A stretch of 64,000 nt of DNA from Beroe forskalii (taxonomy: Eukaryota; Ctenophora; Nuda; Beroida; Beroidae): the NCBI GenBank assembly GCA_011033025.1, contig WFMF01000114.1:1-64000 (forward strand). Direction: 5' to 3'. Under the pieces are notes generated by a model. It searched no databases and was not told the DNA's origin. It worked only from the letters and a program-made list of their open reading frames with translations. Below are positions 58,991 through 64,000 of the stretch, in pieces; the first letter of the stretch is position 1, and every line of letters starts with the position of its first letter. The translations under genes and the position numbers were made by a program.

Positions 58991-60133
58991 TTATGTGGCC
59001 TCACCCAGCACACACTTCGCACAGAAATAGCGCCTTTTCAATACCGGTGTCCGGGGCTTGCCAGGCACCCATCTGGCGGGGCACTTCGACTCCATGAGGG
59101 TCGTCAGCTCGCCATCCTCCACAATAAACGGAATGCTAGTCAGCATGGAGTTATCTAATTTGAAGTTGTAATCTTTATTGCACTTCTTGTGCAAGTTCCT
59201 GATGCGCTTTTTAACCGATTTGCTGCTGATTTTTGTTTGTTTATCTGTTTGTGATGGTAAGGTAAGTGGGGCATTTGCTTCCACGGTTTTCACATTTTCC
59301 AACTTTTTATTCTGAACCGCGGATTGCCGAGCCGAAGACCGCAGGGGCTTCTTTGGAGGGGGGACTGAAGCACTTCTCAGCAAAGGGGGACTACTTTCCA
59401 CTGGAGCAGCATCTTCTAACCTTTGGGGAGCATCAGAGCTATCTAAACTTGGGGCTGGGGCAAAGTTGTCTAATTTTGGGTTTGAAGCAAGGCTTTCCTG
59501 TAACGGGTGAACTTTGTCATGCGTATCACTCAAAGAGGGAACATCTTGTTCCGGGTGAGGAGATACTGAGAAAACCTTCCCTTTGGGAAGGGTTAAACTC
59601 TCTTCACCCTTCACAGCGCCACATGATGCCGCATCACTTGACACTTCATCCCAAGACTCCTGGGTGCAATCACTAACTGTGTCCTGACTGTAATCAATAC
59701 CAGGGTGCAGGGGGTAATCAGTTCCTGAGTCTTGACTACTGTGGTCAGTATCCGGGCCCTGAGTGTTTTCATCGCTCTCTGTCACCTGATTGTAATCAGG
59801 GTCTTGAGTGTAATCATCGCTTCCTGGGTCCTGACTGTAGTCACTGTCTGGGTACTCCTGTGTGTAATCGTGCCCTCCCTTGGTGCGTTTCCGTTTCCTA
59901 CTGTGCTCCCTGATGGCAGAGTACATGTCCGTGACACCCTCTTTCAGAGGGATGGAGTGAAGGCGGGTGGAGTGACGGTTTACAACATTGAGCGACTCTG
60001 CCATGCCCAACATATCGTCACCAGTCTTAGCCCTGACCCGCTCTATCACTTCACTGAGGAGGTCGGAGAGTAAGCCGGTAGCACGGTCCCTGAGTACATT
60101 GGCTTGCTGACCTGCGTCAAACAGGAGCTCCAT
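58991..60133 (-). CDS. Unrecognised acidic nuclear-type protein
   Basis: Open from ATG 60133 to the TAG/TAA at 58991, about 380 residues; upstream exons are possible. The N-terminal 70 residues are helical and hydrophobic-patterned (MELLFDAGQQANVLRDRATG, LLSDLLSEVIERV). A basic cluster (SRKRKRTK, about 78-85) is a likely nuclear localisation signal. A long acidic, Asp/Ser/Gln/Tyr-rich region with DYSQDP/DYTQDP-like repeats (88-160) follows, then a Pro/Ser-rich linker and a compact basic C-terminus (VKKRIRNLHKKCNKDYNFKL ... KCPARWVPGKPRTPVLKRRY FCAKC). The C-terminus looks conserved in type, with a CxxC, but I do not recognise the family. Composition and the single long frame argue that it is a real gene. 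Confidence 0.7.
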   Translation of the reverse strand: MELLFDAGQQANVLRDRATGLLSDLLSEVIERVRAKTGDDMLGMAESLNVVNRHSTRLHSIPLKEGVTDMYSAIREHSRKRKRTKGGHDYTQEYPDSDYSQDPGSDDYTQDPDYNQVTESDENTQGPDTDHSSQDSGTDYPLHPGIDYSQDTVSDCTQESWDEVSSDAASCGAVKGEESLTLPKGKVFSVSPHPEQDVPSLSDTHDKVHPLQESLASNPKLDNFAPAPSLDSSDAPQRLEDAAPVESSPPLLRSASVPPPKKPLRSSARQSAVQNKKLENVKTVEANAPLTLPSQTDKQTKISSKSVKKRIRNLHKKCNKDYNFKLDNSMLTSIPFIVEDGELTTLMESKCPARWVPGKPRTPVLKRRYFCAKCVLGEAT

Positions 60134-60136
60134 CAC

Positions 60137-60260
60137 TCACATCATCCTACTAGCCTAGGAGATAGATGGGGGAGTAATAGGGAGTGATAGGGAGTAATAG
60201 GGAGGAATGGGGAGTAACAGTGAGGGATAGTGAGTAATAGGGAGCGATATTGAGTAAAAT
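60137..60260. repeat. GGGAGTAATA-type short tandem repeat upstream of the acidic ORF
   Basis: About ten irregular 10-13 bp units (ATAGGGAGTAATAGGGAG) immediately upstream of the ATG on the minus strand. Confidence 0.8.
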
Positions 60261-60908
60261 TAGAGTAGTATTAAAAATTCCATTGCCCTTTTGACTACAT
60301 TCGCATTTTACTTATGAGCACTTATCACACATAGTAGTCTAACCGAAATTGAGAAGTCGATAGTAACTTCTCATAGGTAAAGAGTAACTACAGCTGGGTC
60401 CTGGGAGATAAAAATTATCCGACTTATAAAAGTTTTCACCTCATACCAATTAATGGAATCGATTGACTCGATGACTTGATTGACTTGTGAGTCATTAAAT
60501 TTTCGTTTAATTTGCCACAATTATCATACTATCATAAGAAAACAAATTCTGAGCAATGAACATTGAACGCCTATATCAAACACATTTATAATTACAACAG
60601 AGAATTGTTCATAACGTCAATTACCGATCACGTTTACACCACGTAACTCTCAGGGCTTATCATACTTTTCAGTGCTTACAATGTGGCGCGGTGCAAAACT
60701 CTAATTGGCTATAAATTCAAATTAATCAAAAGTCAGCGAGAAAAGCATGATACATCGCGAACAACTCGGAAATTACTACGCAGCATAAAGTAGGTCGGGA
60801 CACCACAATGGATTTACCTAATTTCCTATCAAATACCTTCGAATGATGAAACATCAATCACAGCACTGTGCATTGTTTGCAAAATAATAAACTACAGGTT
60901 GGATTTCA

Positions 60909-61488
60909 TCACCGGACGTCACTGAAGGAATCAGGAACAGTGAACCTAGCCCCCTCTAAATCTCTAGAAATGTCTATCTGGCAAGCTAGTCTAGATGTGT
61001 CCGTCAGACCCAGCGCACTGTCCAGAGTATCCAATTCTTCTTCCTCAGCCTCGGGCAACAGGTTAAACGTCGGGGCATCGGCTATCACATGACATGTTGA
61101 ACACTCGCACATTCCTGTAATGTAGCGTATCAGCTTGAACAGTTGTGATAGAGGTTGATAAGCATATTTTGAAATTGATCTGAAATAGTACTTGAAATTC
61201 ACCGCTCAGCTTCACTTCACCTCGCACTCCAAGTCATTTGAATTTTTAAATGTTTCCAACTGCGCTGTAGGCATTTAAATCTATTACTCTTATATAATTG
61301 CCTGCTCTCCCAGGCAATTATATCTTCTGCGAGTTTGGTCTTACGCCTATAAAGTACATAAAGATTGTAGCAACTTTAGTAAGAAACTACTAAAGTACCT
61401 CCACAGACTCCAGGCAGGTTTATTTTGCTGTCTTTAGCAGTCTCCAGAAGAGTGTCTCCCCGTATTGCTTTAACACTCCTTTCAATAC
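60909..61488 (-). CDS. FDX1: Mitochondrial [2Fe-2S] ferredoxin, adrenodoxin family (N-terminal exon missing)
   Basis: Exons 61488-61399 and 61114-60909 (TGA) join in phase 1. The first reads GIERSVKAIRGDTLLETAKD then LPGVCGG; the second MCECSTCHV, LLPEAEEEELDTLD, GLTDTSRLACQID, LEGARFTVPDSFSDVR. The cluster ligands are spaced as in adrenodoxin: C-x5-C-x2-C and the distal Cys in SRLACQI. The tail is closer to FDX1 than FDX2, but the assignment between the two is not certain. It passes electrons from ferredoxin reductase to mitochondrial P450s or to Fe-S assembly. An extra Cys (MCEC) sits between the first two ligands. The exon with the targeting peptide must lie between 61489 and 62239 or beyond and was not found. 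Confidence 0.9.
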
Positions 61489-62239
61489 CTGAACAGAAGC
61501 CAGAGCTAGCGAAACGTTAACAATACTGTAAACTTGAAAGTTTAAATCAACTTAAAACGCAGTTTCCAACTCCTTATTTTGCATTCAGCAATTTTTTTGA
61601 AGTCTGTTGAACAGAAACCTGTCACACAAGTTAAAATCAGGTCTAAGGACTCTGTTTGATTATAGTATACAGCACTGCATAGTGCACCGTGCACAAGATG
61701 AACGGTCCGTACATCTATATTCTTTGGGATTTTTGTTTTTTTAATATGTTTAACAACGACATACAGCAGCGGACTTAACCAACTTTTCTAGAATCAAAAC
61801 TGTCAATTGTGACGCTGCTTATTGGTAAGTCCTATATTGTTCAAAATTTTTCGTAGATTCCTGTCCCCCAAAAATTCTCCCATCTTTTACGGCTAAAAAA
61901 AAAAGGCAGGGTTTTTTTAAGATAATCTTCAACTGGGCCAGCGAGGGCCCAGTAAGGTAATCTAAAGGCATGTTATCCAAGCCAGACGATAGATAGCAGA
62001 TATGCTATTTGACTAACATAGACGGCGTTTGAGCTTACCCACAGTTCCATTAGGGCATTAGACATTGACCAATCAGCGCTCTAGTGAACCGTGAACTTGC
62101 TCCGTACGCTAGATCGATTTCATGACGATTTCAGCATCATAGGGGTAAGCCATATCATGTTACCGATATTATATCAGAATTTCCTAACCAGATGGTAACT
62201 ATTTTACTAATTTGTATCGGAATTCAGCCCCCCTCGCAC

Positions 62240-62853
62240 CTAGTGAGGCCGGTGTTGAAGGAGACGTCTTCCATCGGGACTGGTTGAGTGATCGGGAACT
62301 TCCTCAACTCGTTGAGATTCACTTTGTTGTTCTTGTAGGGACTGAGTGCTCCAAGCTGGCCAAGTAACCGCATGCAGTCACCCCTGGAATGGAGACAAAT
62401 CGAACTTAACGTGATAAAATCGCGAAAAACAGACAAGAGGCGCCTTACTAAATAGGCAAATTGCACATGCAGTGGCAAGTGCTTGATTTTCCTATCTATA
62501 CAAGTAATTGACTTCGTACCTGACTTCAGCCGAAGCCTCAGTTCGTATTATATCCAGCAGAGTGTCCAGTAACTCAGGGTACTGTTGGTAGGGTGTCACA
62601 ACGTAACCCGTGTGTCGGACCAAGTAATACATGGCCTTCAGGGACGGCTGAAGAGCAGACAGGTTAGGGGTTAAGTGTGGGGATTCAAGTTCAATTTGGG
62701 GATTCGAGTTAGTTGCATGAATTATCCCAAGAAAGACAGACGAAGTGATAACAATTTTCTTTCCAATACCTCGCGTTCTTTCAGGTCGGATATCCGTTTA
62801 ATAAGGAACGGGAACAATTCGTCCAAATACGTCATCATAGTAGCACCGTCAAC
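62240..62853 (-). CDS. MTOR: mTOR HEAT-repeat region, three exons only (partial)
   Basis: Exons 62853-62770, 62647-62520 and 62383-62240, all with AG/GT and compatible phase. They read TMMTYLDELFPFLIKRISDL, then HTGYVVTPYQQYPELLDTLL, DIIRTEASAEVRGDCMRLLG, QLGALSPYKNNKVNL. This aligns with the human segment around TGYVVEPYRKYPTLLEVLL and RVLGLLGALDPYKHKVNIG in the N-terminal HEAT array. The 5' exons would lie past the window end. The 3' exons (FAT, FRB, kinase) should lie at lower coordinates on this strand, but a ferredoxin gene begins 750 bp downstream and nothing mTOR-like follows in the window. The exon ends in a normal donor, so it is a fragment, an unusual gene with very long introns, or an assembly artefact. 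Confidence 0.85.
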
Positions 62854-63076
62854 CTAGGGGAATAGAGTAATATAAAGAGATGTAACCGCTTAGTACATTA
62901 CTGGCAGCTAGTGTGCTAGCTGCCCGCTAATCGCAGCAGCCACCCAACCCCTCCCCGAATGGATGCAGAACTGTGATTTGTCCATGCACTAGCAGACAGC
63001 TGCACTTTCAAGTATCATCGTTGAATGTGCAATCTTGCATCGATCGGTACGTTTCGTTTATTAGTGCTGCGCGCGG

Positions 63077-64000
63077 GAGTTCATGAATCCCCCAAATTAC
63101 TGGCAAATCACTGGCATGTGCCAAAAACGTGCCAAAAATGTGCCGAACTAAAATAGCGAGTGTAGAGGTTCATTGGACTGTTTCAATGGTCAGATAGGAT
63201 GGAATAAGGTTACTAGAATTTGTTTGAATCATTTCGCGGTCGATTTCAAGAAATGGTGACACGGTGACAAAATGTCACTGTGACACCAATTTCAAAATGC
63301 TCCAAATAAATTTGATCGGAATCGCATGTAAACCGTTCAGATAGTCAAAAGTAAGTCACTAAAACATCATTCTGATTCAAAGTTATCAGTTTAGTCGTCC
63401 AAAATTGCGATCCTGACATAGCTTGAAAATGCAGTGTCACATGGCCTCAATGGCAAAAATGTGTCAAAACCGACCAAAAAACCGTGAGTTTGGCCTGAAT
63501 GGTGATTGATATCTTCTAGTTATGATCCAACTGAGATGCCTGCAAATTTTGGTGCGTCTATCTTGTCCAGAAGTCGAGATATGGCACTTGCCACCATTTT
63601 CATGACCTCAGAGTATCCCCCAAATTACTGGCACATGTGCCAAAATGTGCAAGAATTAGAAATCAAATTTTCGGGTTTCTCAACTTATTTTGATGGTTCT
63701 AAATGGTCAGATAGGATGGAATAAGGTTACTAGAATTTGTTTGAATCATTTCGCGGTCGATTTTCAAGAAATGGTGACAAGGTGACACCAAAATGACACT
63801 GTGACACCAATTTCAAAAATGCTCCAAATTTGTTCGGAATCGCATGTAAACCGTTCAGATAGTCAAAGTAAGTCACTAAAACATCATTCTGATTCAAAGT
63901 TATTAGTTTAGTCGTCCAAAATTGCGATCCTGGCATAGCTTGAAAATGCAGTGTTACATGGCCTCAATGGCAAAAAATGTGTCAAAACCGACCAAAAACC
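63077..64000. mobile_element. Second copy of the 46.3-kb foldback element, cut by the window end
   Basis: From GAGTTCATGAATCCCCCAAA onward the sequence follows 46307-47220 almost base for base, with small differences, through one and a half subunits. Confidence 0.92.

Overview
The window is eukaryotic nuclear DNA from an invertebrate animal. The genes are split into short exons with GT..AG introns and TTTCAG-type acceptors. They encode metazoan proteins: a PCBP-type KH protein, ALDH18A1/P5CS, JTB, p62/SQSTM1, a SPOP-type MATH protein, an LDLa-containing 7TM receptor, mTOR and a mitochondrial ferredoxin. The base composition is AT-rich, and tandem repeats and terminal-inverted-repeat (TIR) elements are dense. 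I cannot fix the phylum from sequence alone.

Layout. 0-2.3 kb: a TIR element and the last two exons of a PCBP-type KH gene (+). 5.3-11.1 kb: ALDH18A1 (-), 13 exons, with one apparent 1-nt frameshift and a minisatellite at its 5' end. 14.4-15.6 kb: JTB (-), whose final codons and stop are tandemly copied downstream. 17.3-20.2 kb: p62/SQSTM1 copy A (-), in which the ZZ exon is replaced by an acidic exon. 23.05-25.35 kb: a single-exon LDLa 7TM receptor (+), whose last codons plus stop are copied 12 more times in a 54-bp tandem array. 27.5-28.9 kb: a SPOP-like MATH gene (-) with no visible BTB domain. 31.0-34.2 kb: p62/SQSTM1 copy B (-), complete, with PB1, ZZ and UBA. 34.9-38 kb: LINE remnants, MITEs and palindromes. 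38-45 kb: gene-free. 45-51 kb: large foldback-like repeats. 51.4-57.3 kb: a long inverted-arm unit enclosing about 3 kb of a 13-bp satellite. 57.6-58.7 kb: another inverted-repeat element. 59.0-60.1 kb: an unrecognised acidic ORF (-). 60.9-61.5 kb: adrenodoxin-type ferredoxin (-). 62.2-62.9 kb: three mTOR HEAT-repeat exons (-). 63.1-64 kb: a second copy of the foldback element, cut by the window end.

The genes are not an operon and share no single pathway, although p62 and mTOR both act in autophagy and nutrient signalling. The most distinctive features are the divergent p62 pair, with near-identical PB1 and UBA exons but unrelated middles, and the repeated occurrence of codon-multiple minisatellites in or at the ends of genes. 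In two genes the repeat unit carries the C-terminal codons together with the stop codon. Exon coordinates were read by eye from splice consensus, reading phase and family similarity; no alignment or transcript data were available.
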